64,000 bases of DNA from Coniella vitis (GCA_011317545.1 WUJK01000010.1:806001-870000); one strand, 5' to 3'; shown: positions 1 through 13,030, counted from the first letter of the stretch. Numbers and translations: made by a program. Notes: generated by a model not told the origin, from the sequence alone.

Positions 1-30
1 AAGCCGCCCTCCAAGAGCACCCGAGCCTAC

Positions 31-218
31 CTGCGGCGGCGGCGGCTGCTGCTGCTGCTGCTGGCGCCTGCCGTCTTATTTGGCACCGTTGAGCCTGGTG
101 CACATCGGCCCTTCTTCCATTCCAGCTTCCGATGTTTGGTTCTCAAATCATGTCCCACTTCGCCCGGCCGCTCCATCGTCTTGTCGGTCTGCTTCACAAC
201 GCCGAGGACCATCTGCAT
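31..218 (-). CDS. Possible partial first exon running off the left edge
   Basis: A weak candidate. On the minus strand an open frame starts at 218, with further Met codons downstream, and encodes a basic, Arg/Lys-rich segment ending in runs of Ser and Arg made by a GCN/CAG-type triplet repeat (about 33-63). The frame meets a stop at 27-29, but just before it the sequence reads CAG followed by GTAGG, a plausible 5' splice site at 30/31, so the exon could continue outside the window. No domain is recognised. It could equally be a chance frame over a triplet repeat. Confidence 0.2.
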
Positions 219-3200
219 GCCTTGGATTCAGAACACGTGGTGACCAGGTCCCTATGGCGGCGCTAGAGAGCATGAGAGGGTGTGAATCGTGAGAATTTGT
301 CTGCATTCGTAAAATATGTGTTTGGCGACGCCGGTGTGGGTGTGGGTACTAGGTGTGGGTGCTGGCTCGCATCTCCCACCATGACCTTTGTACGTACATA
401 CATTGTTCCGCACAAAAGCCCAGTGGTTCTCTTCCTTGTCCAATTTGGCATATCTCAATTTCCTCATGCGGGTCGGCTCTAGTTCGAGATATCAGGCATG
501 GGCTTGGGGAACCTGGTACCCCGTGCAGGCTGCCCAAGCACACCAACGCTGTGCGAACCAGGAGAAGTGCGGGACGGCCGACGTGCTGAACTTCCGGAAC
601 GCCACACGGTCGGAAAATGCCCAATAGCATCGCTTTCCGCGCTCAATAACATAGTCTGGCCTTATCATGATGCTCAGCGCACCCTCAACCCATCAACACA
701 AGCTGTTATCCGAAAACTGCTTTCAAGCGCGACTGCCAATGCTACAGTCGCTCGGCTCGGCTTCTTGTTGGTCCACGATCATGATTTGAGCACCCAGCCA
801 TTGGAAATCCTACACCAGGCCCTCGAATATACCGTCACATTCACACAAGGCTTTCTGGCCAGAGCCACCGGTCGGAACTGCCTAGCTTTCAGAGGAGCAA
901 TGGCTCATAGAGTCTCTGGATGCCGCGCATACTTACCACGTACAGCTGCAACCATGAACCCCACCTCTGTCCAGCTCATTTGGAACGGAGATGGTTTTGT
1001 GGAAGATGGTGTTGCCTACATTGGCCTCACCCTTCAATTATTTTGCTTCATCTGGTGAGCCAACTTGGAGCAAAATACTTGCTTGGACCCTACGCAAAAG
1101 GCGATCTAGCGTTCTAGAGCAAAGGAACGACGGGGCCCGTCGATCAATTCACTGCCAAGCTGGGGCCCAATCCTTCATCAAGTGCTCTTGAACGCTGCTC
1201 GTCGGACCTGTGGCTTGAGGCGTGATCAAACCAGCAGCCGCACACAATGGGCAATTAGGATCACAACTTGCAACCCACACAGTCTCGCGCACTATCGCGC
1301 GTCGCTGGCTATGACTATTTGTTGCATGGTCGCGCAATCGATGGCAGCACTGAATTGCTGTTGCCTACGAACATGGGATTACAGGATTTGCGTGCTGGTG
1401 CTACCACATCGTCATGAAGCCACTCGTCTCTCACTATTGCCTTGACCTATGTTTGGTAATAAGGCCTCCAGGAGCGGGTCTGGGCCTTCTCGCGCCAAGT
1501 GCCGGCAGAATTTTGCGCCCGCCAAAATAATGATGCTATACGCTGCGACTCCCGCTGCTTGAGAAGCAGATATTGACGTGCAACTCGCTTGCATTGCCAA
1601 CCATGCATCCAAGGCCTCAGGCCGCTGCCTGATCACGGAACGAGCAGCTGAGACGCAAAGGCGCTGTACACCGACATGTCGTCGCGTCGATCCTTTCCAG
1701 CGAACCACTCTGACGGGTCAGGCAATGCCGTTGCTAGGGATCGCCACGACGCCACCGGAAGCACAGGCTGCCGCTGCAGAGATTAAACAGGATCGGCAGA
1801 GGTTTTGTACTTCTGATGGGTCACTTTCACAGGAGCTGTCTGTGGAAGCGTATCCTCTACCAAAACAACATTCTCATCTCCAAGCGGTCGCGAATACGGA
1901 TTACAATCTGATGTCTTGTTGTTGAAAGAATTGCGAATATCGAGGCTGGTGTTGGCAGGTGGTGCCCGTTGATGTACTGTGATGGATGGTCATTGTGTGA
2001 TACCGCCGGCGTTGAGACATTTTTGCACCACCAGCCCTGACCTCAAGGCTGTCTGAGGCAGGACGTCGTTGTCCCTGCTAGTTTTACCACAATAAGCGTA
2101 TGGAGATCATTTGATTTCACTCGCTGCCTTCTAGGGTCGGAACAGCTGCCCGGATACTTACAACGTATCGATGGCTCGGCCAGACAGAATGGTTAAACAT
2201 CTCAAAACTGTCTATTTGCACTTTGAAGCAAAGTCAAGTCAGAATATGCAGGGCGGGATTGCTTCTGTGCGCCCGAATCGAGGAAGCGGCCGCGCTCCCA
2301 CGCCGATCCTGAAATGGTTGACTGTCAAACCCTTGGGGGTAATCATATCGATCATCGCATGTCCTCTTCGACTGGAATTGATTGGGGTGACCGTTGAATA
2401 TTCTTTATGGTCCCATTTCTGCTCGCTGATACCTCAAGTGCGCATATGGCTTCCTTCTTGGTGGAGATTTTTATTCGGTTGCTCTGTCTCAACCATGTAC
2501 TATGGCGAGACCTTTTCAACAAGAGTGGAGAAGGGCATGTCCTCAGATTTGGACATAGCTGAGCTTGAAGTACAGATCATCCTGCTCTGGCATGTACTCA
2601 CCAGTGGGCATAGGCCATCCGGTTTAGCCATGGCCTCGTTCTGTAAGCCTTTTAGCTTCTCTGCTTACCAGCTTCAGCCCTTTCAGGTACGGTATTACCC
2701 GTTCACTTCCCAGCTTTGTGTTCTGCTTGGCCAAACGTTTCAGGCTCAAGGATGGGTGAGAGCCACAAAAGCCGACAAGTCAACACCATATCCGTCTTTG
2801 TGCGAAGCCTCATGTTCATTCACTACGCGCTCAAATTGCTGACAGTCTATACCGGTTTGGGGTATGTGTTGCGGAACTTCTTGGCTTGCTGTCATTGCTG
2901 ACCCCTTTTTGGCGCAACTTTCTCGCTCCAATCATCTTCATATTCTTGAGAAGCGATTCTAGCATTCCCATGCCCTTCTGCATAATACGACGAGCTGAAC
3001 AAGAGACATGCAGCTATAAACCGTGAAGGCATGAGTAACCAGGGCACTTCCTTGCACTCCCCCATCCAGATCCCTGGAGTCCCCGAGCTCATGAGCGAAC
3101 CCCCGCTCGCTACAATATGTACTTGATCGCTTAAGTGCTTATAGATATAACCAGCAATTCCTTTACTTCACTATGTATTGTATGTGCATTGATGTTTTCA

Positions 3201-5903
3201 ACAACTCTTTTCTCGGTTGCATTTTCAAGGCTGTATGCCCGGTTGAATGTTGGGTTGAGAAGAAGACGGACTCATAATTGTTTGAGGTGAGTGCGCGAGC
3301 AGTGGCCAAGACTGGTGACACCAATATCAGTCTCTCCCACCGGTTCTTGTTGGACATGTATACAGGCTGGGTTGGGCCTTTTTTTTTTTTTTTTTTTTTT
3401 CGGTGGGCCGTTGTGGCAGATATTAGTATGTATCGATCCTTGGATTTTCATCACCATTTCCACCATTATCAAAATTTCGAAGTATTGGGAGGACCCAACC
3501 TGTCGGTGTCTTTCCCCCGTTGACGGGCTGAACAAAGGGGGCTTGGGCTAGGTAGACGGATGAATCATGTTTTGGCGCCTCGTTCGTTTCATGTTGATAC
3601 CTTTTTTCCAAGCCCCAACGATCCTATCATATGTGCTGCTGCAGTAGTCCCTTTTTATTTTTGTCTTTTGTTTACCGTTGATCCCGGGTTACTACAATGG
3701 GCCCGTATCGTTTGGTCTTGGAAAAGAGACGAAGCAAAAGTATGAAGAACAAGAAAAACCAGATAACATATCATCTGTCTGTCTGTCTGTCTGACTGTCT
3801 GTCTGCCTATGCTTTCCTGTTGCGGCTGTCGTTGTTACTTACAACTTGCGGGGATTTGCTTGAGCTTGGGAACTTCTACTCCCACAAGTTAGAAGAAACA
3901 GGTGGCGTGTTTCCTTGAATAGCACAGTATATATGTATCAGCAGCTAAACCTGCATGTTCTTGGCTGCGTGGCTCGGATAATAAGATCCTTGCGTTTGTC
4001 CGCTCTGAAATGCTTGAGTTATCTTTTAAAGAGTACTTGACTGACCTTTTACCGACAGTAGTACGTACGCCTCTATAGCAAGCAGCAGAAATACCATTTC
4101 ATTTATTTTATTTTATTTTATTTTTCCCTTGCACGTACAAGAGAGAGCTTGGTATAAGCGTGCAGGGTCCCGGAGAAATGGGGATAGAACACGGTATACT
4201 AGGACTTTTAAGAGTGATTTGGATCAAAGAGTTTACGACCTGTCAAAAAGGAGCCAAGCTATGGCATGGTTAGTTTGCATGATGCCAATTCAGTCCCTCT
4301 TGAGGACATTCATTGTTCTTTTGAGTGTTGGGATTGGTATGACTGTTTGGCCAAGAAACGGAAATACTCTTCCCTCTCTGTTCCATTGGCACAGAAATCA
4401 ATGGCTGGTTCTTAAGTGTATGGAACAAAAAACCAGGCTCTTACTTCTCTATCCCTGCTCTCTCCCTTTTTTTTTCTTTCTCTTTCTTTCTCACCCAACA
4501 AGAGTTGGAAAGCCTGCGACTATTATTCCAATCGAACGTTGATAAGAATATGCCTATACGTTATGAAAGTTGATGTTTTCTTCGGGTCTTGGTCTTGGAG
4601 GTCAAGTGACGACTCCGAGACCCCCCCCCCTTAAGATCAGCGTTCAGACTCCATAAAAGAGAAGAGCAGAGTATAAATCCCACTAGGGCTAATTAGTCCA
4701 AAGGAATTGGTCTCGTCTTTAGGTTATACCTATCCATAGGATGAACAGCGTTCAAGAAAGCACCTCTTAGTGACGTAGTATCAATCAGCGTATACCCGCC
4801 CGTAAGATAACCAACACTTAAAGATGAACCGCATATAAAGCATAAAGTAGACCCTCCTTCCTCGACGGTTGAATCCCTAATTGCTGTATTTGATGTTGTG
4901 TGTGTAAATTGTGACTTGGCTAGCCTCACACCCACTAGACTTTTCCGGCACGAAGACTAGCAACAACGAAGGATAAACAAGCCATAAATAAACTCGCCAT
5001 CGTCCTTAGCCGGGGTTGACCGCTCTCTATCTATTTTAATAAGCTCTTGATCTCTTCGGCTACCGTATCGGTTTTGACGGGCCTGGGCTCGGTCCCTGTA
5101 GACGATGACCACACATGGGTCCGCAATCCCTTGGCTTGCCTGTATCTGGGATTTGGGTTAAATGCCATTCCGAAATCATCTCGGGAGTGGTCCCTTCTAC
5201 CGGTAGGAGAAATAATAATACAAAAGTATTTGTGTTTATGATCACGAGCTTTGAGCCGGCGGTTTGTGTTTGCTTACTTCCCTTTCTATGGATATTATCT
5301 GGAGGCAAGGACCTAGACATTGGTTACGTCAGCTTTTCAAGACTCAAAAATGCATGTCTACACGAGCATCACGATGCACGTGCCTTTTGAGATGACTACC
5401 ATGAGTGTATATCGCGGTATCTGATCCAGTACGTGACCCAGTCCGTCCTAGAAATGCTGGTGCTAGAAAGTTGCTCAAAGCTTACGTATCCATCCGGCAG
5501 CTTGAATACAGGAGATGAGCCCTTGACAATACCCAGTAGTCATAAAACTCGCAGTGCGAAGCGCTTGGTGCTCACTTTGGTTCCTGGTCCTCCTGCCAAT
5601 ACCACCAGCCAAAGAAGGCCCAGGCGGAATTGAATGCACAGCCAAAGGACGAATATTCCCCACCACTCGCTTGCAGAGGACTCTCCTCTGAAGAGATTTG
5701 AAGTTGCCACAGGGGGGAAAAGTGTCCACGTATGTGCTATACAGGAGCCCAGGAACGAGAAAAGAAACCAAACAGATGATAGCAAAAATGCAGAGAGAGC
5801 AACGCTAAACCTCGAGAGCTTAACGAACCGACTTGTTGCTGCGACCGACAAAAGGTGGCCACGAAGGCATACGACGCAGTGCGAGGTTGCGTCCAAGAAG
5901 TTC
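219..5903. other. Gene-poor region with simple repeats
   Basis: No convincing gene is visible. The longest open frame (2171-2842, +) has no recognisable domain and no good exon structure. Low-complexity tracts include a 22-nt poly-T at 3379-3400, a TCTG/TGTC microsatellite at about 3773-3805, TTTTA repeats at about 4101-4122 and a C-run near 4620. The last few hundred bases before 5904 are probably the 3' untranslated region of the minus-strand gene that ends there. Confidence 0.5.
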
Positions 5904-7979
5904 CTAGCCTCTGGGCGTGTCTTGCGAAGCCTGAGCTACCGAGCCCGCCCCACCAGCCTTGCCAGCCTCATCACCACCCACTTGAGCCTCACCAGCCGTT
6001 TCCGTAGTGACAACTCTGCGCATGGAGTATGCCATGACCGCCCAGACAGCTTTCATGGCTTCAATGCGGTCCTTGGCCACATAGAGATCAAACCAACGTG
6101 TTCGCCGAACCTCCAACCTGCCACGGGCAGAAAGACCAGGGTCAGGAATCGAGCCGCTGAGGACCTGTGATAATTTGTCCGGAACTCGAACACGTAAGAT
6201 CGAGACATGGTGGAACAAGCAGCTGACGACAAAAAATGTCATCGAATTCAGCGCCTTGCTGGCGGCCAATTGCCGTGTATCGGGTTTTCGGATCCCAGTG
6301 CATCGCTGGACCTCGAATCATGCGATACGCATCGTAGATGGCCAATCCACGGCGAGGACGCTTGGGGTTGGGAGGCTGTGACTGCGACGTTGCACTGGAC
6401 GGGCGGTGGAGGAGCGCGCCGGCTGACGGATGCCTCAAACTGGCCCTGGAAGAGCTACCGCGGTCAGGCGCGGATGTAGCGTCACCCTCGACGGGCCCGC
6501 TGCCAGCGGTGGCCTTTTCTTCGGTGGCACCAAGCGAAAGGGTAGCCGTGTCCTGCAAACCCTGGGCCTCGGTTTCTCTGCCAATAGGCCCTCCAGGTCC
6601 GCCGCCCCATCGTGGCCTGGTGGCCCACCAAGCATCTTTGCCAATGCGCTGTAGATCTTTGCCCTCCCAGGAGCGGTATTGTGCAGTGATCAAAGCTGCA
6701 ATGATTTCCCGCGACAGATCAATCAATGATTCGCGCTCTCCACCAACCGGAGGAAAGCTCAGAGTATGACGCGCACTGACAGCGGCAACGGGACCTTCGA
6801 CGATTCCGCGCCTTGCGGAATCTCGGTCGGTAGGAATCCGCTGAATAAAGTTGCAGCCAGACGCGAAGAAGCTGTGTTTATACTCGGGTTCCTGGGACTT
6901 GATATACAATCTGGGATCTTGGTGTGGGGCGATTGTGCATGAGAAATCATACGTGACCAGCTTCAGAAAGGACGTGACAACCTGGGTACGGTAGTGCGGC
7001 GGCATTGTGTGCCCGGCGCTTGTGCGGTAGAAGATGTGGTCCTCGTCTGTAGAACTTTGACCAGCCTGCTTATCATCGCTCTGCTCTGCACTTTGTCCCT
7101 CGGCTGCGCCTGTGTCCTGGACAGAGGTATCATCCCAATAACTCGTCAGGTTCTCGAGCGAACGGAAAAAGTCGTGAGTGTAGCCCAACCTGACATACGG
7201 CTCGCCAGGCTTCGGGGTGAGCCTCCGCACAGAGCGGAACGCGCGATCATTATCGGTAGAGAGGCCCTGACACAGTTCAATGTACTTGGTGGCGCTAGGT
7301 ACCTGCTTCCTATTACACATGACCTGTCGCGATGTGGCTTCACGTGCGAGAGCCTCTTCGCGGGACATGGAGTCCCAATTGTCGAAATCCGGGATGCACA
7401 AAGTATCCGGAACCAAGTCAATGATGGACACATCAGCGACCACGTGCACGCCCAGAGCCTCAAGGTGAGTAATGTCCACCTGCTCAGCCGGACGAGCGAG
7501 CGACTGGAGGAGAGCCGGCAGATTCGAGCTCTTGAGCCCTTCGGAGTCGTCTGACTGAGGGATGACAGACTCGGGCCGGCAGTCCGGGAGATGGACTGGC
7601 GTGGCAGGCGGAATAGCCCTTTTCGACGCGGCAGCACGCGACTGCGGCAGTGAAGGCGGACCTGATCATGGGTCAGCAAGGAATCAAAGACTCGGATCTT
7701 TTCATTTCCCGAGGGTGCCTAAAGTGACTGCGGAGGAGGCATGCAATGAGATCGGGCTGGGAGACGCTCGGTTCTGTACCGGAACACTGCTGTTCCGAGG
7801 GGACAATGGCCGAACGCGTCACTCAGTTGATTCGAGCCAGCAATCTTGAGGACAAACATAGAGTCAAGTTTGTCAAGCCAGGAGAGGTCACAACAAACCC
7901 ATGCTGAAGGGGACAGGGCGAACGTCTTGATCCGGATGAGGCACGAGGACTTACCAAAGTGGGATAGGTTGCCGAACAT
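5904..7979 (-). CDS. Unknown-function protein (two exons, one homopolymer frameshift)
   Basis: No known family recognised. Exon 1 is only 25 nt (7979-7955, encoding M-F-G-N-L-S-H-F) and ends in GTAAGT; exon 2 starts at 7661 after TGATCAG, and the splice keeps phase. The main frame runs through a Pro/Ser-rich N-terminus, an acidic and aromatic central part and a low-complexity Gly/Ser/Pro segment with a basic KRPRRG patch that could be a nuclear signal. At 6231-6236 there are six A on the plus strand (T6 in the gene); with five, the frame continues smoothly into a hydrophobic then Arg-rich tail ending at 5904, giving 593 residues. This suggests an assembly indel or a recent frameshift. The N-terminal start is supported by the splice fit. 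Function unknown; the coding character looks real, from codon continuity over 1.7 kb. Confidence 0.7.
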
Positions 7980-10900
7980 GGTGATGCTTGGCGTTGGTCG
8001 CCGGACGGTCCAGAAAGGATGAGGGCTGCTGCGGGAGCTTTGTTCCTTGTTAAATGAACAGATTGATCCGGCCGCCGTGCTGGTGAAGACGTTCTCTGAC
8101 GGCTTCGTTCGCGCGGAGGACTGCTTGAGACTAGACGCGTCGTCTCGGAGCTGTACGACCACAGGGACGAGACAGGAGCAGAGAAGGGTGATGTGTCGGT
8201 TGGGCTGGTCGTAACGCCGCGCTGAGCGATGGAGCTGGCGACGACGACGATGGCGTTGTGTCCCGACGGGTCCAGTGAAATGTTGCGGGACCGGAAGAGA
8301 TGGTGCAACAACGTGGTCGGACCAAGTCAACGGGTCGGAGGTGTTGCAGGCCAGGGAGACGGAGCCAAGCAATGGCCCGGAGGGCTGGCAGGCTGATGAG
8401 GGGCGCTACAGGCCTTTCTTCGGCGAGTGAGGCCTGACTGCCAGAGCAAGTGACAGCTAGATGGCCAGGGCAATCACAGCGACGAGTGGTGTGGTGTTGA
8501 GAACAACGGCGTCGATGTTGCTGTTGCTGTTGTTGCTGCTGCTGCTGCATTGCTGTGGCACAAGAGCGTGCAGGGGGCAGCTGTGGCTCAAGGCCCCCGC
8601 CATCTGCAATTCAGAACCAAGAATGAGGCTGGAGCAGTCATGGCTTGGAGAAGCAGCATGGCCCAGGGATGTGCTGGGTGGACAGAAGCGGATGTTCTGT
8701 GCCCTGAAGCCAGCAACTGGTGAGACCGGGGCTTGTGAAGGTTGAGGTTCATATGTGGACAGCTGGAGTTGTGATACTGATCATCAGCAGTTCGCTGTTG
8801 TAGCTTGCGAGTTGCACAAAGCAAGGCCAGCAGCAGGGCAGGGCAAGGCAGAATTGGAAGCAAGGGCCTCTCTGAGCTGCACCTGCCTTGTCGGCTCTGC
8901 AACACAGTATACTGTGATACGGTACGTTGTACAGAGTATTTGGAGTCAACCCTAACCCTGCCTTGGGTTGCGTACTGCACTTGTGTTCATTTTTGTGCAA
9001 GTACTCTGTATGGCCCTTTCTGGGTGAAAAGCTGGGCATCTTCAGGATTGGCAGCCTAACACGTGCGATTGAGACCTGGCTGCCGGAGATTGACCTCCCG
9101 ATCTTCTAGGCCATGGAGAAGGACTTGGCAACAGCAGGTGTGTGGCTCGAATGGTGATGATCTGTGTAAAGACTCTGGCGGACTGTGCTGGCATGGAGGA
9201 AGCCATCCTGGCGTCCTGACTGCCCAGTACTAGGCACGGTTCTCATTCCTGCGTCAGAGTGCATGCTCCTCTTCAGCTCAGAGAAAGGCAAGTGGTCCAT
9301 TTCAGTTTCGGATGGCTGAATGCGGGCTATAGGTTTTGATCAACAGTCAGCGCGGTGGAGGTTTGAGGATATGCCCATGGTGGAGTGAATGATCTTGCTC
9401 CGATAAGTACCTACCCAATTAGCAAACCAACCTTTGCGCCGTGTCTTTCTGCCCTGGATGAACCAAGTATGCAGTATTAACAGTCACATTTCCTCCTTGG
9501 CTGTGCCTGGCGTAGGGAGGAGTGGCCCCCCACAGCAGGATTATGTCGATACCTGAAGCAGTGGCTCACGGTGCATTTGGTGCTGACTACATAGTACCAT
9601 GAACGGGCACTACCGAGACGCTGAATAGTGCAAGCCCCTTCGGTGGCTGCTAGGCGCAACTGTCAGGTACCCGCTACCTTGGCGCTTTGCATGGATGGGA
9701 CCGGCACGTGGGAAGGAGCCAACCAGCTCAGGAAGCTGCCGACCAAGCTAAAACATGACCGTTTTAATCGAGGGGTTACGGGGGTCTTCAGTGGGTGTGC
9801 TCATGGATCTATGGCGCCTGTTGTGTGCTGCACAACCAATGCCAGCGTACCGCGATATCGTCTCCGCTGCCACGCTACGCAGTACCTGCTATGTGTGCTG
9901 TAATGCTCAATGCTTGATCGTCATCCTTGCCGCCTCCATTCTCCCCTTCCTCTCCTCCTTCTCCACCACCATCGCTGCCGACACTGTACATAGACTTTGT
10001 TCAGAAACGCCAACGTCCACTGGAAAATACGAACAGAGGTAGTGACCCGAGCCCCACAGCCGCTCTGCCTCGAGCATTCTTACACACAGCTAACCACTTC
10101 CATGAACCAGAGCCATGCCTGGCCCGTCTCGTCCCAACTTGGGCGCGGTTCCCTGGAAAAAGAAGCAGCTCCCTGGCAGTGTTGCTTCACACTTGTCGCA
10201 GGACAGGGGCGGCACCACTCCTAAAGCGGGAAGGCTACAGCCCCAGATGCAAGCACCTGCAGACTTGGCGCTCAGCGCCGCAGCCTTTCGGGACTAGACG
10301 ACGTCCCAGCCAGGCCAGCCCACCAATCCGCGCCCCGTGCCAACCTCCCAATCGCCGCTGTCGACGCCGCTGCCCACCAGACTGGCCATACAAAGCACCA
10401 TCGCGCTCCGAGACGATCCCCGTTCCACGCCATGTCCTGCAGACTCGAAACACATACACGCACCCTCTTTTCGTCTCTCTTCCTCGTCTTTCTCTCTTCT
10501 TGCTGCAGTGGCTTGCTGCCACCGCCGGGCCTCTGCTTCTCTCCCTCTCCTTCTCTGCAAAGCACAGCACAACACACCACGGGGACGGCGTTCACTGCCC
10601 CTACCGCAGACCTTCTCGAGTCCAAGCAGTTTGATCTGATCCCATCTCTCTCTCTTACAACGGTTTTCTCTGCTCGACTTGTCTCACTAGCGCTTCTGCC
10701 GCCACTTTTTCCTTTGCAATTCAACCCCATCGTGGTCTTTCTTACCGGAATCTTTTTGTCCGACCTGCTGTCCCTCTGCTGCTCGCACGGAGCCCGTTAT
10801 TGTTTCGAGTCGACAATTCCACGCCAGCGCTTTTCTCAGCAGCAATAGGAACCACAACAATAACAGCGGAAGCAACACAAACCCAACCATCACCACCACA

Positions 10901-11152
10901 AACACAATTGTACCCGGGATATCATCCTCGCCCGCTCTTTCTGGCCATCCTTCGAATGAGGTTGGCTCGTGTTTGACGGCCCAAGAGGCCCTGGCGCTTT
11001 TCTCTTCTTGTTGATGTTCCTTTTACGCCTTTGAGAGGTGATCACGCTCCTGTTGTACAGCGAGGTGTACATTCATTTGCAACCTTGTCACTGCGACCGG
11101 AATCGCTTTGCTCAAAGGCATATACGTATACACACGGCTTCGATCCGACAAC
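7980..11152. other. Intergenic region; long pyrimidine-rich leader upstream of the sensor-like gene
   Basis: This lies between divergent genes at 7979 (-) and 11153 (+). A CTG/CAG triplet run sits at about 8510-8550. One TACATAGTA motif lies at 9588-9596. From about 10430 to 10750 the plus strand is CT-rich, typical of filamentous-fungal promoter/5' leader DNA just upstream of transcription starts, so the 11153 gene probably has a long 5' untranslated region. Open frames here are low-complexity shadows of these repeats. No gene supported. Confidence 0.5.
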
Positions 11153-13030
11153 ATGGCGACAAGTGCGGTCCTGCGCCTCGAGCAATTCATCACCACGCTG
11201 GACGGGAAGAGATGCACAGCAGTGCCGAGGACAGATACCAGCACACAAACAAGTACGACTAGTGCATTTTCCAGCCTTTCTACTTCATATACTTCATCAA
11301 CACTGCAAGTGGAGGTGTCGCCAGCGGGGCAGACGATAGGTTCAACCACGTCAGCCTCGCCGCCGGTTGCTGCTACCACACCCCCGTCATCTTCGCCAGA
11401 ACAAACGTCTGTGTCTGTTGTTGTTTCTTTAAGCACGGCGGCTGCATCTTCTGCAGCCGTGCGGCCACAAGCGCAATCCAGTGTAACTGACACCGGCTTG
11501 ACCGCCGCATCTGCAGGCACTACGACGACACCCGATACCGGGGCCGCTCAGGCATCGGCTGCTACGGCATCAGCTGCTCAGACTGACGCATCGCAGCCAA
11601 ATGCTCACAATGGGGGATCCTTGACAACAATACAGGTAGCGGCCGGACAGTCAGTCACTTCGACGGATGCACAGAACGCGGCTAAGGCTACTGCGTCTGT
11701 AGTGGCAGTATCGAGCACGAATAGCGGAGAGCACAGCAGTCGTTTTACCGCCGCAATAGTAGGCGGTGTCATTGGTGGTTTACTAGGCATTGCAATTATT
11801 GCTCTATTAATATGGTTTGCCAGAAAGCAAATCCAGAAGAGACGAAGGAGTACTCTGCTCACACCATTATCAGCTGACCCATGGTCCGGGTACCGCTCGA
11901 GAGAGAAGCGTGGATTCTTTCTCGACGACGACATGCCAGGAGCTACAATGCGAAATGCTGGTATCAAGTCCAAGGTACGGGCCCAATATGGACGCGTTCG
12001 CGGAGGTTTTGGCACGCGCATTCGCAGTGCAAGCGTCCACAGTACCAGCTCTCTTAGGAGTGGCCGCTCAGTGGACCTCAATAGAGGCAATTCGCAATAC
12101 ATGAATTCCTCTCCGCTCATGACACAGAATAGAAAGGGGTCGTCGGCCTTTTCAATGGCGGACGACAGCGCCATGACGATCAAGGAACAGATTACGGGTC
12201 TATACAGCCGCATAACAGAGCGATCGCGCGCGCAAGAGTCGGGATTTAATGAAAAGAATGATATATTTTCTGCGAAAGGACTTGGCGGGGCTGGGAACTA
12301 CACTGCGGCAAGCCCAAGACAAGTTATCAATGCGCCGGACTTTTTGACCTTGGTCAACATGGACGACGGAGAGCTTGCGAATAGCGCCCAGCAAAGACGA
12401 CACTCACGAATTCGAGGTGGGAGTGAAGGGTCTGCTATGACCAAGTTCAGCCAGCAATCAAGCATTAGCCCCTTTAGCGACATTCACGCAGTTCCCGACC
12501 CCTTGGGGGCTCAGCCATCAACATATATCCAGGAGATGCGCCGCTCACGAGGTCAGTCTCTCGGTACAGGCAGCATTGATCTCAACAAGATATACGATAT
12601 GCAAGGTCTGCGTATCGTCAACGACACAACAACCACAGAACGCTCCCGGCCACCAAGTGACCAATTCTCAAATGGTTCAGCCGGGTCGAATTTCTCGCCG
12701 CGCGACAGTCAACTGAGCGACGTCAGCTTTGCGAGCTTTGCCACTAAGCGCAACAAGTTCCGCTCAGATCCCTTTGATCTGGAGGAGTTGTCGACTAGTC
12801 TTCCGAGTAACGTTGGCCGTCCGCCCTTGCCATTTGCCGCCGCCGCCGCAGCTGCAGCAGCAGCAGCTAATTCAAGCTCCTCCGCCAATGCCAACAGATT
12901 GTCGCGGCCCCAAGCGGCCCATACACGACATATCAGCGATGGCAGTTCGAGGTATACCAGCGGCGTAGCGGATGGTATGTTTGACGAGTGGGGTGACCCT
13001 GGCCCAGACATTGGGCTGCGTGTGAGATGA
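11153..13030 (+). CDS. Ser/Thr-rich single-pass membrane protein, Mid2/Wsc-like architecture
   Basis: Single exon, 625 residues from the ATG at 11153 (good context ACAACATGG); the frame is open further upstream but without an ATG. Residues about 15-195 are very rich in Ser, Thr, Ala and Pro, the composition of an O-mannosylated extracellular stalk. A Gly-rich hydrophobic segment at about 199-222 (VGGVIGGLLGIAIIALLIW) is followed by a basic stop-transfer patch (RKQIQKRRR) and a roughly 400-residue Ser-rich, probably cytoplasmic tail with phosphorylatable RRxS-like sites and a poly-Ala run near 560-575. This matches the layout of fungal cell-wall stress sensors such as Mid2 and of other mucin-like plasma-membrane proteins, but no cleavable signal peptide is visible and no Cys-rich WSC domain is present. 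The assignment is by architecture only; the exact role is inferred. Confidence 0.75.
   Translation: MATSAVLRLEQFITTLDGKRCTAVPRTDTSTQTSTTSAFSSLSTSYTSSTLQVEVSPAGQTIGSTTSASPPVAATTPPSSSPEQTSVSVVVSLSTAAASSAAVRPQAQSSVTDTGLTAASAGTTTTPDTGAAQASAATASAAQTDASQPNAHNGGSLTTIQVAAGQSVTSTDAQNAAKATASVVAVSSTNSGEHSSRFTAAIVGGVIGGLLGIAIIALLIWFARKQIQKRRRSTLLTPLSADPWSGYRSREKRGFFLDDDMPGATMRNAGIKSKVRAQYGRVRGGFGTRIRSASVHSTSSLRSGRSVDLNRGNSQYMNSSPLMTQNRKGSSAFSMADDSAMTIKEQITGLYSRITERSRAQESGFNEKNDIFSAKGLGGAGNYTAASPRQVINAPDFLTLVNMDDGELANSAQQRRHSRIRGGSEGSAMTKFSQQSSISPFSDIHAVPDPLGAQPSTYIQEMRRSRGQSLGTGSIDLNKIYDMQGLRIVNDTTTTERSRPPSDQFSNGSAGSNFSPRDSQLSDVSFASFATKRNKFRSDPFDLEELSTSLPSNVGRPPLPFAAAAAAAAAAANSSSSANANRLSRPQAAHTRHISDGSSRYTSGVADGMFDEWGDPGPDIGLRVR

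Noticed and set aside
498..1058. 186-codon open frame on the plus strand
   Set aside because: No recognisable motif or family resemblance and overlapped by other equally weak frames.
2171..2842. 223-codon open frame on the plus strand
   Set aside because: No domain, odd composition, no supporting start context or intron logic; long frames of this length can arise by chance in a window this size.
4693..4935. 80-codon minus-strand frame with two Cys
   Set aside because: Too short and without conserved features; not distinguishable from chance.
8131..8550. Minus-strand frame starting with a poly-Gln run
   Set aside because: The Gln run is the CTG/CAG repeat at 8510-8550; the remainder lies upstream of the 7979 start codon and is probably leader DNA.
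8949..8960. CCCTAACCCT, resembling two telomeric repeats
   Set aside because: Only about 1.5-2 units; not enough to claim an interstitial telomere or subtelomeric position.
10272..10730. Arg-rich minus-strand frames
   Set aside because: Complement of the CT-rich leader; composition artefact.
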